A DNA stretch of 64,000 nt from an uncultured Anaerolineae bacterium (GTDB taxonomy: Bacteria; Chloroflexota; Anaerolineae; J036; Brachytrichaceae). The stretch is taken from assembly GCA_937959265.1 (NCBI GenBank), contig CALGMA010000008.1, forward strand, positions 124,001 through 188,000, given 5' to 3'. Shown piece after piece: positions 1 to 8,245 of this stretch. The translations under genes were made by a program, and so were the position numbers. The notes beneath the pieces were generated by a model. It searched no databases and had not been told where the DNA came from. It saw only the letters and a program-made list of their open reading frames with translations. Within the stretch, counting starts at the first letter, position 1. Each line of letters begins with the position of its first letter.

Positions 1-724
1 TGCCTTCGTCGCTGAACTTGTTGTCGGCGCCGTCGGAGAACAGCAGGATGATCTTGCGACGCTGGGCGAGCGCTTCGCGCGTAGCGGCGTCAGGGTTGCG
101 CGTCAGCAGGTTGAGCGCCTGGTTGAGGCCATCGAACAACGCCGAAGTGCGCTCTACCGGCAATTGCGGAATCGCCTCCAACTGGGAGGTGATAGCGCCG
201 AGGTCATTGGTAGGCGGGATGAGCGCAGCGATCTTGTTGTCGCCCGTGCCGGTGGTGACCACCAGGCCGACGTAGTCTTTGCCGCCACTGTTTGCCGAGA
301 CCGCTTGCATGAATTGCTGCGCGACGCGGCGGACGTTCTCGGTGTTGATCACGTTGTAGTCGCGCGTGTTGTTGAGGCCGGCCAGGTCGGCCACGATCAT
401 TGCGCCGATGCCCGCGTTGTCCGATTCGACGCCGGTGATGGGAATCGGGCTGTTATCGGCCAGGTTGGTGAGCGTGAAGTTCTGCGCCGTCAACCCGGTC
501 GCAGCGCTGCCGTCCGGCCACACGACCGAGGCTGTAATCGTGTAGTCCGGAGCGCGTGTGCTGTCCACCTGCTTCACCTCGAGCGTGGGCCCGCCGGTTT
601 GTGCAGCAGCCGGATAAGGCAGGAGTGCGGTTCCAAAGATGAGCGAAGCCAGCGCGGCGACGACGGGGGCGCGCTGCCAGGTCAGTTTGATCATTTCTAC
701 GTTGTTTTTCTTGAACATCTTCAT
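1..724 (-). CDS. Secreted von Willebrand factor A domain protein, partial (3' end outside window)
   Basis: The minus-strand reading frame is open from an ATG to the window edge, giving about 241 residues of the N-terminal part. A basic start followed by a hydrophobic stretch (VVAALASLIFGTALL) and an AAAQ-type cleavage site at about residue 41 indicates export. From about residue 84 the pattern is that of a VWA domain: a hydrophobic strand ending in VADLAGL, then LVVTTGTGDNK, LFDGLNQAL and finally LLFSDGADN. The first MIDAS motif (normally DxSxS) is reduced to DLAGL, while the later SDG acidic loop is kept, so metal binding may be weakened. It is the last gene of the PP2C/FHA cassette that reads leftward; 147 bases separate it from the PP2C gene. 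An alternative ATG lies 10 codons downstream. Substrate or partner unknown. Confidence 0.75.
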   Translation of the reverse strand, partial: MKMFKKNNVEMIKLTWQRAPVVAALASLIFGTALLPYPAAAQTGGPTLEVKQVDSTRAPDYTITASVVWPDGSAATGLTAQNFTLTNLADNSPIPITGVESDNAGIGAMIVADLAGLNNTRDYNVINTENVRRVAQQFMQAVSANSGGKDYVGLVVTTGTGDNKIAALIPPTNDLGAITSQLEAIPQLPVERTSALFDGLNQALNLLTRNPDAATREALAQRRKIILLFSDGADNKFSDEG

Positions 725-871
725 CTCAGCTACTTCTCATGAATCGGATCAGCGCCTCTTTATCGAGTGAGTGCTGAGACCTCAGAAGACTACCAGAGTT
801 ATGCGCGAAAACCTGACACGAACGTGACGGTTCGCGCGCATGATGGCCTTGATTCTAACCAAGTGTATTCC

Positions 872-2395
872 TCACAAGAATCTGCCGATCGCAACGGCGA
901 TATTATCCTCGCCCCCATTGGCATTGGCTAGATCTACGAGGCGATCACAGGCGATTTGTGCATTCGAAGAAAAGATTAACACATCTCGCATCGCCTCGTC
1001 GCGCACCATTTCCCACAGGCCATCCGAGCACACCATCAGCCAATCGCCCGGCTGCAGATGCACCGGCTCATATGCGTCGGATACGCCGGTCTTGGGGTCG
1101 CCCAACGACCGGTAGATCAGGCTGCGTTCTGGATGAGTGTAGCGGTCTTCATCGCGCAGCACGCCGGCGTCTACCAGCGACTGGACGAGTGAATGGTCCT
1201 TCGAGAGGCGGATGAGTGGGCCGTCCTCTTGTGAGCGCCACAGATAGATGCGGCTGTCACCGACGTTGCCTAAGTAGGCCTTGTCGTCTACCACCAGGGC
1301 GAAGGCGAGTGTGGAGCCCATCTGATTCCCGCGGCGACTGCCTTCGGCGACGATCAGGTCATTGATGTCCTTGACGGTGTGCAGCACCCAGGAATTGATC
1401 TCGGCGGGCGAGCGTTTTTTGCCGGAGGCGAACAACTGCTGCGCTGCCTCCACCAGGGTGCGGATGGCGATCTCGCTGGCGACTTCGCCGGCTTCCACGC
1501 CGCCCATGCCGTCGGCGACGGCCAGTAGGATGGGCTTGCGCCGTGGTTTACCGTCGCTCGATGGGTCAGGCGTGATCTCGATGGCGCACACGTTGTCCTC
1601 GTTTTCGGCGCGCACCATGCCGGTGCTCGTCGCGTGGCCGAGTTCGGCTTCCAGGCCGTCGCCATGATGGGCTGCGTCGGCCTTGGCGCGCCGCAGCCCA
1701 CCCAGTAGCATCGCTGCGCTGATCCGTTCGCGTGGGTCGGCTGCCCGGCGCAGGGCATAGCGCACATGCGATTGCGCTTCGACCAGCCGGGTGTGCGCGA
1801 GCGCCGAACATAGCGCGCGAACGTCGGCATAAGCGGCGTCGGGGTTATCCTCCAGCAAGATGAGCGTGCCGAGGTTGCGCCAGTGCGCGCCGCCGGCGTT
1901 CACGCCAATGTGCTGCAACACGGCATCGTCATCGGCCAGGCCGAGCGCTACGCCGCACTGATGCAGCGCGTCCAGCCCCTCCGCCAGTTGTTCAAACCAC
2001 GCCTCCCACTGTCGCTTCGATTGTTGATTGAGCCAGGCTACGCTCATCAGATCCGGCGCGACCACCTCTGGCACATAGTAGCGCACGACGCGATCGAACC
2101 AGCCCATCTCGAACATGGGCAACAGGCACGCCACGTAGGGTGTCGGCTTTTGTTGGAGTTGTTCGCTCAGTGTGATGGCGCCAGCGAGGTCGAGCGGTGC
2201 CAGCCCTTCGTGCAACAAGAGGCGCGCCGAGCCATCGGAGACGATAGCCTCGTAGGTGCGCGATCGGCTGTTTGCAGGCGAGCTTTCGTCGAACGCGGTG
2301 ATGACGTACGACGTGTGGCGCGTCGCGTCGGTCACGTATTCGCCGATCGGCAGCGGATCGGAAGCTGTGGAGAGCGTAGAAGTCGAAAGAGTCAT
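872..2395 (-). CDS. PP2C-family Ser/Thr protein phosphatase with N-terminal pseudokinase domain
   Basis: The protein has 507 residues. The C-terminal half (about 250-505) is a complete PP2C phosphatase: ENEDN, VADGMGG, GSTLAFALV, GNVGDSRIYLW, CSDGLWEMV and GGEDNIAVA supply the usual two-metal aspartates. The N-terminal 230 residues follow a protein-kinase outline (a helix QLAEGLDALHQCGV where the helix before the catalytic loop would be, and DVRALCSAL like kinase subdomain IX), but HRD and DFG are absent, so I read it as a pseudokinase (inference). The ATG chosen lies 17 bases after the stop of the FHA gene; a longer in-frame extension would run across that gene and is rejected. The protein probably dephosphorylates Ser/Thr-phosphorylated targets in the cytoplasm, with the FHA neighbour as a phosphothreonine reader. 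Confidence 0.9.
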   Translation of the reverse strand: MTLSTSTLSTASDPLPIGEYVTDATRHTSYVITAFDESSPANSRSRTYEAIVSDGSARLLLHEGLAPLDLAGAITLSEQLQQKPTPYVACLLPMFEMGWFDRVVRYYVPEVVAPDLMSVAWLNQQSKRQWEAWFEQLAEGLDALHQCGVALGLADDDAVLQHIGVNAGGAHWRNLGTLILLEDNPDAAYADVRALCSALAHTRLVEAQSHVRYALRRAADPRERISAAMLLGGLRRAKADAAHHGDGLEAELGHATSTGMVRAENEDNVCAIEITPDPSSDGKPRRKPILLAVADGMGGVEAGEVASEIAIRTLVEAAQQLFASGKKRSPAEINSWVLHTVKDINDLIVAEGSRRGNQMGSTLAFALVVDDKAYLGNVGDSRIYLWRSQEDGPLIRLSKDHSLVQSLVDAGVLRDEDRYTHPERSLIYRSLGDPKTGVSDAYEPVHLQPGDWLMVCSDGLWEMVRDEAMRDVLIFSSNAQIACDRLVDLANANGGEDNIAVAIGRFL

Positions 2396-2412
2396 CTGGG
2401 ACGCACCGTTCG

Positions 2413-2820
2413 TCAATTTTGCGACATGAATTGGAAGACGACTTGCTGCGACTTGCCCAGCGAGATAGTCGCGCCGGAACGCAGGCGATTGTGGCGTGAG
2501 CGCCGGCCGTCCACGAACATGTGTTCGCCTTCGAGCAGACGCGCCTCCCACATGCCATCTGATGCGCGGAAGATCTCAGCATGATCCTCGGCCAGATCGG
2601 CCACTGACCTGCCGGTGATGCGGTACCACGACGTGCGACCCAGGCGAATCGGTTCGTTCAATGGGAAGCGCTTGCCGCCGATCACCAGATAGGCCGAGGG
2701 TGTCCTAGGTGCGCGGCGGCGTGAGAACAAGCCCAGCAGGCCGGCCAGGCCGCCGATTCCTAGGAGCGCTGCATCGGCGCAGGTGGTAGCAACGTCGTAC
2801 AGCGAGAAAGGAGCGTTCAT
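2413..2820 (-). CDS. FHA-domain protein with N-terminal hydrophobic segment
   Basis: The product has 135 residues. Residues about 12-32 are hydrophobic (ALLGIGGLAGLLGLF) followed by SRRR, which suggests a membrane anchor with the rest in the cytoplasm. The remainder is a forkhead-associated domain: a LGRTSWYRI strand (equivalent of the GR-S motif), EDHAEIFRA (the SxxHA-like segment), VDGRRSRHN and LRSGATISLG. FHA domains bind phosphothreonine peptides. The ATG overlaps the stop of the upstream PP2C-like gene by 4 bases, so translation is probably coupled, and the PP2C phosphatase gene follows after 17 bases. It may bring phosphorylated partners to the neighbouring phosphatase; this is inferred from context. 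Confidence 0.85.
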   Translation of the reverse strand: MNAPFSLYDVATTCADAALLGIGGLAGLLGLFSRRRAPRTPSAYLVIGGKRFPLNEPIRLGRTSWYRITGRSVADLAEDHAEIFRASDGMWEARLLEGEHMFVDGRRSRHNRLRSGATISLGKSQQVVFQFMSQN

Positions 2821-3512
2821 TTGTTGGACGATCTGCCGAGGATGCTTGTCACGAACGAGCGCTGTGTGCCGAAGACGATTGCTCCCAGGGCGCCCTGCGC
2901 GCCTTTCTCCTTCGCCATCGCCAGCAAGCGTTGGACGGCGCCCTGCGGGTTGCGCGAATACACGGTCAGCGCAATGTCATATTCATCGAGCTTTTCGCTC
3001 ACCGACGACGTGCAGATCAGTAAGCTGTCCTCCGGCTCCAGCTTGCGCTGGGCGGTGGGTTCCATGCGGATGGCGTCAATGCGACCGCTGGCCTGGATGC
3101 AGTAGCAGCGAATCGCGCCGGCGCCAATACCATACCACTGGTTGCCGACCACAGCAGCGATCACCATCGGTACACGCGTCGGCGCTTCGGCACCTTTCGA
3201 CTGGCGCTGGAGCGCGCGGTTCGCTTTGTCGAGCGTGGCGCGCAGGGCGATGAGCCGATCTACATCGGGCGGAACTTCTTCGTAGGCCTTGATGATCTGA
3301 TCCATCAAGCTCTGGCTGACCGGCAGCTCGCCGCCGGCGTCGGCGATAGCCATCAGTAGCCCGCGCTGTGTTGAACTCGCAGCGTGGGCGTCGGGGTGTG
3401 GGCCTGATGGGTAAACGGCAGCGCCGGCAGCGCCACCAAATGCGCTCCAGGCCATCTGCCCACCAGCGCGTAGTCGCGCGCGGAATCTATCGAGCGTCTG
3501 TCGGCTGAACAC
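2817..3512 (-). CDS. Degenerate PP2C-like protein (probable pseudophosphatase)
   Basis: The product has 231 residues. The order of hydrophobic blocks follows a PP2C fold (LLMAIADAGG, then VIAAVVGNQWYGIGAGAIRCY, then LEPEDSLLICTSSVSEKL, then GALGAIVFG), but the metal-binding residues are lost: DG of ADGMGG is DA, the GDSR loop has become GAGAIRC, and the C-terminal CSDG is CTSS. I therefore call it an inactive PP2C homologue; this assignment comes from pattern reading and is moderately certain. It is the first gene of a cassette in which the FHA gene starts inside its stop codon. Non-catalytic PP2C relatives can act as regulatory subunits, which would suit a scaffold beside the active phosphatase. 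Confidence 0.7.
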   Translation of the reverse strand: MFSRQTLDRFRARLRAGGQMAWSAFGGAAGAAVYPSGPHPDAHAASSTQRGLLMAIADAGGELPVSQSLMDQIIKAYEEVPPDVDRLIALRATLDKANRALQRQSKGAEAPTRVPMVIAAVVGNQWYGIGAGAIRCYCIQASGRIDAIRMEPTAQRKLEPEDSLLICTSSVSEKLDEYDIALTVYSRNPQGAVQRLLAMAKEKGAQGALGAIVFGTQRSFVTSILGRSSNK

Positions 3513-3571
3513 AGGCCGAGTTTAACCCGGTCTGGGGAGATGTTCAACGGCTGATGCGCGTCTATCTACTA

Positions 3572-4327
3572 CTATAGGAACAGCTCCTTGCCTGTCCCGC
3601 GCACGTCCAGCTCGAACTCGATCTCCTGGATGGGCGGCTTGCTATACATCCAATGCACGCCGTAGCGTGCGGCCGGGCCGATGCGCGCGAATACCGCCTC
3701 GTCTAGATAGCCGCCTTCTACGTGCGCGGTGTAGAGATTGATCTGCGTCGCATCGTCCCAGGTCGCGCCCAGCGCCTTCAACGTTCCCTCGATGGACGCC
3801 ATGACGAACTCGGCTTTCTCACGCATCGCATCGGGCGTGGTCTCACCGACGCGCACGATGGACTCGCGGGTGGGTGGGCCGTCTTTCAATTCGCCTGCGC
3901 CGGAGACGATGAATGCTTTGCGATCGTCGGGGCGCGTGCGCGGCGCGGTATAGGTGAAACCGAATAGGCCGGGCTCGCTGGGTGCGATGGCTGCCGGGAG
4001 CGGTGCGACGTTGGTGCGGGTCATCGTTGCACGCCCGTCCTGGCGCAGTGCGTACTGGTCGAGCAGGGCGATGTAGGTTTTGTTGAACGCGCTGAAGCCC
4101 TCGAATGTGAGCGGCTGCGGCACGCGCACTTCTGCGCCGCACAGCGCGGCCATCGGGCGGCCAATGCCCTCCAGGTAGCGTCGAATGGCCTCGAACGCCT
4201 GAGCGACCGGTATCACGCGACGCAAGGTGGCATGGATCAGTGAGAATTCCTCGTCGGCGATCACGCCGCGGCAGTAGGTGCCGCTGCCTTCGAGATAGGA
4301 GAAGTTGCCTTCGGGTCTGTGGATCAT
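3572..4327 (-). CDS. RidA/YjgF-like family protein
   Basis: The product has 251 residues. The C-terminal half looks like the YjgF/YER057c/UK114 fold: FIVSGAGEL, then VGETTPDAMREKAEFVMASIEGTLKALGA followed by WDDATQINLYT, matching the helix and strand that carry the active-site region in RidA proteins. These proteins often deaminate reactive enamine or imine intermediates. The N-terminal 120 residues resemble a second, diverged copy of the fold. The ATG used has an AAGGAAG ribosome site 7 bases upstream; a longer in-frame ATG 12 codons earlier lacks one. It stands alone between the phosphatase cassette and the histidine kinase. The exact substrate is unknown. Confidence 0.7.
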   Translation of the reverse strand: MIHRPEGNFSYLEGSGTYCRGVIADEEFSLIHATLRRVIPVAQAFEAIRRYLEGIGRPMAALCGAEVRVPQPLTFEGFSAFNKTYIALLDQYALRQDGRATMTRTNVAPLPAAIAPSEPGLFGFTYTAPRTRPDDRKAFIVSGAGELKDGPPTRESIVRVGETTPDAMREKAEFVMASIEGTLKALGATWDDATQINLYTAHVEGGYLDEAVFARIGPAARYGVHWMYSKPPIQEIEFELDVRGTGKELFL

Positions 4328-4501
4328 GGGTGCTTCCTTACACCGGGCATTATCGCGCATCACATGTTAGGTTGCATGTCGCACCGATGAGCTCGAGTGG
4401 TGTGGAAGCGCATGGATCGAACCAGCTCATTCACTTGCGGCAATTCGAAGATGGGACAATGATTCGCAAAAGGAAGAAGGGGTGGTCGAGGAGGTTGCAA
4501 G

Positions 4502-6739
4502 GTGGATGATGATCTCCATACGCAGGACAGCACTACCGAGGCGCAATGGCAAACCTGGATGGAAGACGTGCGCCACAGGGCGATTTGGCTGGGCATAACA
4601 GGATTGTATGGTGCCGGGCTGGCCTTGTCGGGGAGTGCGAGCCTCTTTCGAGATTCGAGCCAGCATCTGGTGCTCGCGCTGCTTGCCTTTGTTCTGGCTG
4701 GCCTGACGTTGCTAATAAAGCGATGGCGTCCCTTGCTGGCTGCCTGGGCAGCGGTAATCGGTAGCCTAATCGTCATCCTGTTAGCGGTGCTCTGGGGTGA
4801 ATTGGCGCCTGTCATGGCGTTGCTCGCTGTCTCGGTGGGCTTGGCTATGCTGGCAATCAGCTTTCGCGCTGGACTCGTGCTCACGGCCGGCTGTACCTTG
4901 TTGCTCCTGATAGGGCCAGAATTCCTAGTTCAGTCGCCCCTTACATTGCGCATAGCGACCCTTGCGAGCATTTGGGGCGTCTGCGCTTTGATCTGGTTGA
5001 TGACGGATTCATTGTTGGTTGTGGCCCGATGGGCGTGGTCGAGTTATGAGGATGGGCGTCGCGCATTGGAACAGGTGCGTGAACAGCAGGTCAAGCTGTG
5101 CGAGACGATGGAGGACCTCGCTGCGGCCAACGTGCAGCTCACACGGCTCAATCATCTCACCCAGGGGCTGCGTCAGGCTGCGGAGGAAGAACGCCGTGCC
5201 AAGGAACAGTTCGTCGCGAATGTCAGCCATGAGCTGCGCACGCCGTTGAACATGATCATTGGCTTTTGCGAAATGATCACCAATGCGCCGGAGACCTACG
5301 GTGGGCGCATTCCTCCTGCACTCCTGGCGGATCTGGAAGTGGTGCTGCGCAACAGCAGACATCTTTCGGAGTTGATCGACGACGTGCTCGATCTCAGTCA
5401 AATCGAGACGGATCGGATGGCCTTGACGAAAGAGCGCGTGTCGCTCGGTGAATTGGTCGACGCGGCCACAGTCGCTGTGCGACCGTTGCTGATCTCGAAG
5501 GGACTATCTCTCGAAGCCGAGGTCGCTCACGATCTGCCCGAGGTGTTCTGCGATCGCACGCGCATACGCGAGGTCATTCTGAATCTGTTGAGCAATGCTG
5601 GGCGGTTCACCGAGCGGGGCGGGGTGCGCGTGCGCGCTTGGCGGGACGGCGATGATGTCGTGGTCAGTGTGGCGGATACCGGTCCTGGCATCTTAACGTC
5701 GGATTTGACGCGCATCTTCAAGCCATTCGAGCAACTCGACGGTTCGATCAAGCGACGCTACGGCGGCACCGGCCTGGGCTTGAGCATCAGCAAAGGATTC
5801 GTCGAGTTGCATGGCGGCAAAATGTGGGCCGAGAGCGAAGTGGGCCAAGGCGCAACGTTTTACTTTCGTCTGCCCATTCATCCACCGCCGCCACTGAAAT
5901 CCGGTGTGACGCGCTGGCTCAATCCTTATCAGCCATATGAGGAACGCCTGCGCCCCCTGCGCATTGGAGCGTCCCCCGCACGCCCCCGCCTGGTCGTGCT
6001 AGAGCGAGGTCACAGTGTGCAGCGTTTACTCAATCGTTACATGGATCAGTTGGACGTCATCACGGTGAACGATCTCAATGAGATCGGCCAAGAGCTAAAA
6101 CGCGTGCCGGCTCAAGCGGTGCTGATCAATGCGATGACACTCGCTGACGCGCTTGAGCAAACCAATCAACTGAAGGCTTTGCCGTATGATCTCCCCGTGC
6201 TCCTATGCGCCATGCCCGACGTGGAGCAGACCCTCGGCGCGCTGGGGGCTTCGGATTATCTGGTGAAGCCCATCAAACGAGAGGCTCTGTTGGCGGCTTT
6301 GGATCGTATTGTTGGAAGGAATAAGAGGGTGCTTCTGGTGGACGACGAACCCGATGCACTCCAGTTGTTTAGCCGAATGCTGGCGGAAGCAGATCGGGGG
6401 TATCGAGTCATCAGAGCAGAAAGCGGTCAGCAGGCGTTGCAGATTCTGCGCTATGAGCGCCCGGATGCGATTTTGCTCGATTTAGTCATGCCCGAGATGA
6501 ACGGCTTCCAGTTCCTATCAGCCATCCGGGCAGATCAGGACTTGCGGAAGATCCCCTTGATCCTGGTCTCAGCGCGGGACCCAATCGGCCAGCCCATCGT
6601 CAGTGGTGGGCTGGCGGTTACCTACTGCAACGGTCTTTCGGTGCAGCAACTCCTCGCCTCGATCGAAGCCCTCATTTCGACATTCGTTCGGATGCCTTCA
6701 ACTGCTGATCCAGCACAGCCAGCAACTGCTCGCGGCTGA
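4502..6739 (+). CDS. Membrane hybrid sensor histidine kinase with two C-terminal receiver domains
   Basis: The product has 745 residues and uses a GTG start with a perfect GAGGAGG site 7 bases upstream (4488-4494). About six hydrophobic helices (residues 28-175) and a coiled coil (180-225) precede a HisKA domain with the H-box VSHELRTPLN and an HATPase domain (ILNLLSNAGRF, VADTGPGI, GGTGLGLSIS). Then follow two receiver-like domains. The first (about 495-610) has no phosphoacceptor Asp (INAM in place of LDxxMP) but keeps a KPI motif. The second (about 615-735) has VDDEP and ILLDLVMPEMNG but lacks the conserved Lys (YCNGL). The kinase probably autophosphorylates in response to a membrane signal and passes phosphate to its own last receiver or to the convergent neighbour. 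Its last 68 bases overlap the 3' end of that neighbour on the other strand. Confidence 0.93.
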   Translation: MDDDLHTQDSTTEAQWQTWMEDVRHRAIWLGITGLYGAGLALSGSASLFRDSSQHLVLALLAFVLAGLTLLIKRWRPLLAAWAAVIGSLIVILLAVLWGELAPVMALLAVSVGLAMLAISFRAGLVLTAGCTLLLLIGPEFLVQSPLTLRIATLASIWGVCALIWLMTDSLLVVARWAWSSYEDGRRALEQVREQQVKLCETMEDLAAANVQLTRLNHLTQGLRQAAEEERRAKEQFVANVSHELRTPLNMIIGFCEMITNAPETYGGRIPPALLADLEVVLRNSRHLSELIDDVLDLSQIETDRMALTKERVSLGELVDAATVAVRPLLISKGLSLEAEVAHDLPEVFCDRTRIREVILNLLSNAGRFTERGGVRVRAWRDGDDVVVSVADTGPGILTSDLTRIFKPFEQLDGSIKRRYGGTGLGLSISKGFVELHGGKMWAESEVGQGATFYFRLPIHPPPPLKSGVTRWLNPYQPYEERLRPLRIGASPARPRLVVLERGHSVQRLLNRYMDQLDVITVNDLNEIGQELKRVPAQAVLINAMTLADALEQTNQLKALPYDLPVLLCAMPDVEQTLGALGASDYLVKPIKREALLAALDRIVGRNKRVLLVDDEPDALQLFSRMLAEADRGYRVIRAESGQQALQILRYERPDAILLDLVMPEMNGFQFLSAIRADQDLRKIPLILVSARDPIGQPIVSGGLAVTYCNGLSVQQLLASIEALISTFVRMPSTADPAQPATARG

Positions 6740-7937
6740 CTGGCTTGTGAAGAAAAGCCGCCGCACCGAGCATCAAAGCAAGCTGCTCTTGAGGCAGGAT
6801 GGTGCAGACGATGATTGGCACATGCTGGGTGCGGGGGTGTTCACGTAGTCGTCCTAATACATCCCAGCCATCTGTGTTGGGCAACATGATGTCTAGCAGG
6901 ATGATGCGGGGTGTGGACTTCTCGGCCAGCGCCAGGGCCTGCTCCGGTTCGCGCGCACCGACGAAGCGATAGCAGCTTCCCGAGAGGTAGCGATCGAATA
7001 AGCGAAGGGTATCGGCGTTGTCGTCAATTGCCAGCACCGTGGCCTGAGCAGCTGTGGGTAGGAGCACGCGAGCGGTCAGCGGGCAGTGCATCTCACCTCT
7101 CGTTACCTCACACTGGCCGCCAAACATCCCGACTAGCTTCATTGCCATCTCAAGCTGTGCTGTGATCGCGCTGCTGTCGGTCGGGTGAGCTGGACTGGCA
7201 GCAGTTGCTTGCAATTGGATGCACAACCCTTCGGGCCTGGTGGCGAATGTCAGATGTATGTTTCCTCCCGGCGCTAACTGCGCTGCTGCACTGATGAGGT
7301 TCAACAGCCCCTGTTCCATGATGCGGATCTGGCCGGTGAGGAGAGGGTGGTCCCCGGCGAGGTCGCACTCCACTTTGACGTCCAGGCTGCGGATCAAGGG
7401 ATCGGCGATGCGCAGAACGACCTCGATGACTTCACCTGTATTGGCGATTCCATCGGGTAGGGACTGGCGCAGCCACTCCAGTTCTTCTTCCTGATAGCTT
7501 TCCTCTGAGTCGTCTCCAGATCGAAGAGGCTCGTCCGACGAGTGGGACAGGCGTTGCATTATCGGTTCCAGGCTGTGCCGATGCCACAAGTAGTCGGCGA
7601 GCACCTCTTCGGCGAGACGTTCTTGGCGGCGCAATTGCCGGACGCTCAGCCCCAAATTGGCTGCTAGCGTCTGCTGGCTGAAATGTTCCACGTAGCGATT
7701 CAGCAGAATGTGGTAAACGCGCCAGGAATTGGCGTATAGGGGAACTTCACTGCTGGGTTTAAGTGCCTGGATGCCTTCCACGAGGATGCGTCGCAGGGCA
7801 GTGTGAGGATTAGTTTGAGCTTCCAGACCGAATAGGACAATGAGAGGACTGCGACGTAGCATCGTGGGATCGTATAGGTGTTGCAGCGACCTGCGTAGTT
7901 CGGCCAGAAAGTACTCCTTCGCGGTAGAACGCGTCAT
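6672..7937 (-). CDS. Response-regulator protein: HTH-like segment, HATPase-like domain and C-terminal receiver
   Basis: The product has 421 residues. The N-terminal 125 residues contain a helix-turn-helix-like segment (QQTLAANLGLSVRQLRRQERLA). Residues about 195-300 follow the outline of a histidine-kinase ATPase domain (LLNLISAAAQLAPGG, LVGMFGGQCEV) without clear G boxes or an H-box. Residues 305-420 are a full receiver domain: AIDDNADT, ILLDIMLPNTDGW with the phosphoacceptor Asp, VCT and LHKPV. It lies convergent to the hybrid kinase and is the likely partner. The ATG has GGAGG very close upstream; a TTG three codons earlier with AGGAGG is a second possible start. Whether it binds DNA is not certain. 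Confidence 0.8.
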   Translation of the reverse strand: MTRSTAKEYFLAELRRSLQHLYDPTMLRRSPLIVLFGLEAQTNPHTALRRILVEGIQALKPSSEVPLYANSWRVYHILLNRYVEHFSQQTLAANLGLSVRQLRRQERLAEEVLADYLWHRHSLEPIMQRLSHSSDEPLRSGDDSEESYQEEELEWLRQSLPDGIANTGEVIEVVLRIADPLIRSLDVKVECDLAGDHPLLTGQIRIMEQGLLNLISAAAQLAPGGNIHLTFATRPEGLCIQLQATAASPAHPTDSSAITAQLEMAMKLVGMFGGQCEVTRGEMHCPLTARVLLPTAAQATVLAIDDNADTLRLFDRYLSGSCYRFVGAREPEQALALAEKSTPRIILLDIMLPNTDGWDVLGRLREHPRTQHVPIIVCTILPQEQLALMLGAAAFLHKPVSREQLLAVLDQQLKASERMSK

Positions 7938-8245
7938 GTCCTCCAAATGTCCTCCTGATGACCGAAATTCCCCTTACATAGCGTTGCGATCAGTATACTG
8001 AAAGCAGGCTTAGAAGTTAAGCTTTCTTCGCTCTTAACAACGCTGCCGGTGTCCAGTTAGGAAGTTTCAGCGATAGGGAGAATATGCCTTGGCACCAGGA
8101 ACGAGGCTGGTGATTTGCGAAGTGATCATTTGACTCGTACACGCGCGCTCACTCCTGCAGATCGTCTGCACTCGTAAGGCCGAGGAACCGTTTTCTGTAT
8201 CGCTGAATCGTCATCGCTACGCAAGTCAGATTCAGGAGGATAGAC
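7938..8245. other. Intergenic region between receiver gene and sugar-binding protein gene
   Basis: This divergent spacer holds no credible reading frame. The left side carries a candidate promoter for the receiver gene, listed separately. The right side ends with CAGGAGGA about 7 bases before the ATG of the binding-protein gene. I found no clear sigma-70 hexamers for the rightward operon, although transcription of that operon must start here or nearby. Confidence 0.5.
7992..8020 (-). promoter_or_regulatory. Candidate sigma-70 promoter of the receiver gene
   Basis: Read on the minus strand, TTAACT (a 4/6 match to the -35 consensus) is followed after 17 bases by TATACT, a 5/6 match to the -10 consensus. 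It lies about 55 bases upstream of the ATG of the receiver gene. The -10 lies within the palindrome CAGTATACTG, so some chance similarity is possible. Confidence 0.4.

Noticed and set aside
2396..2551. N-terminal extension of the PP2C phosphatase frame
   Set aside because: It runs over the FHA gene on the same strand; the ATG after the FHA stop gives a sensible start.
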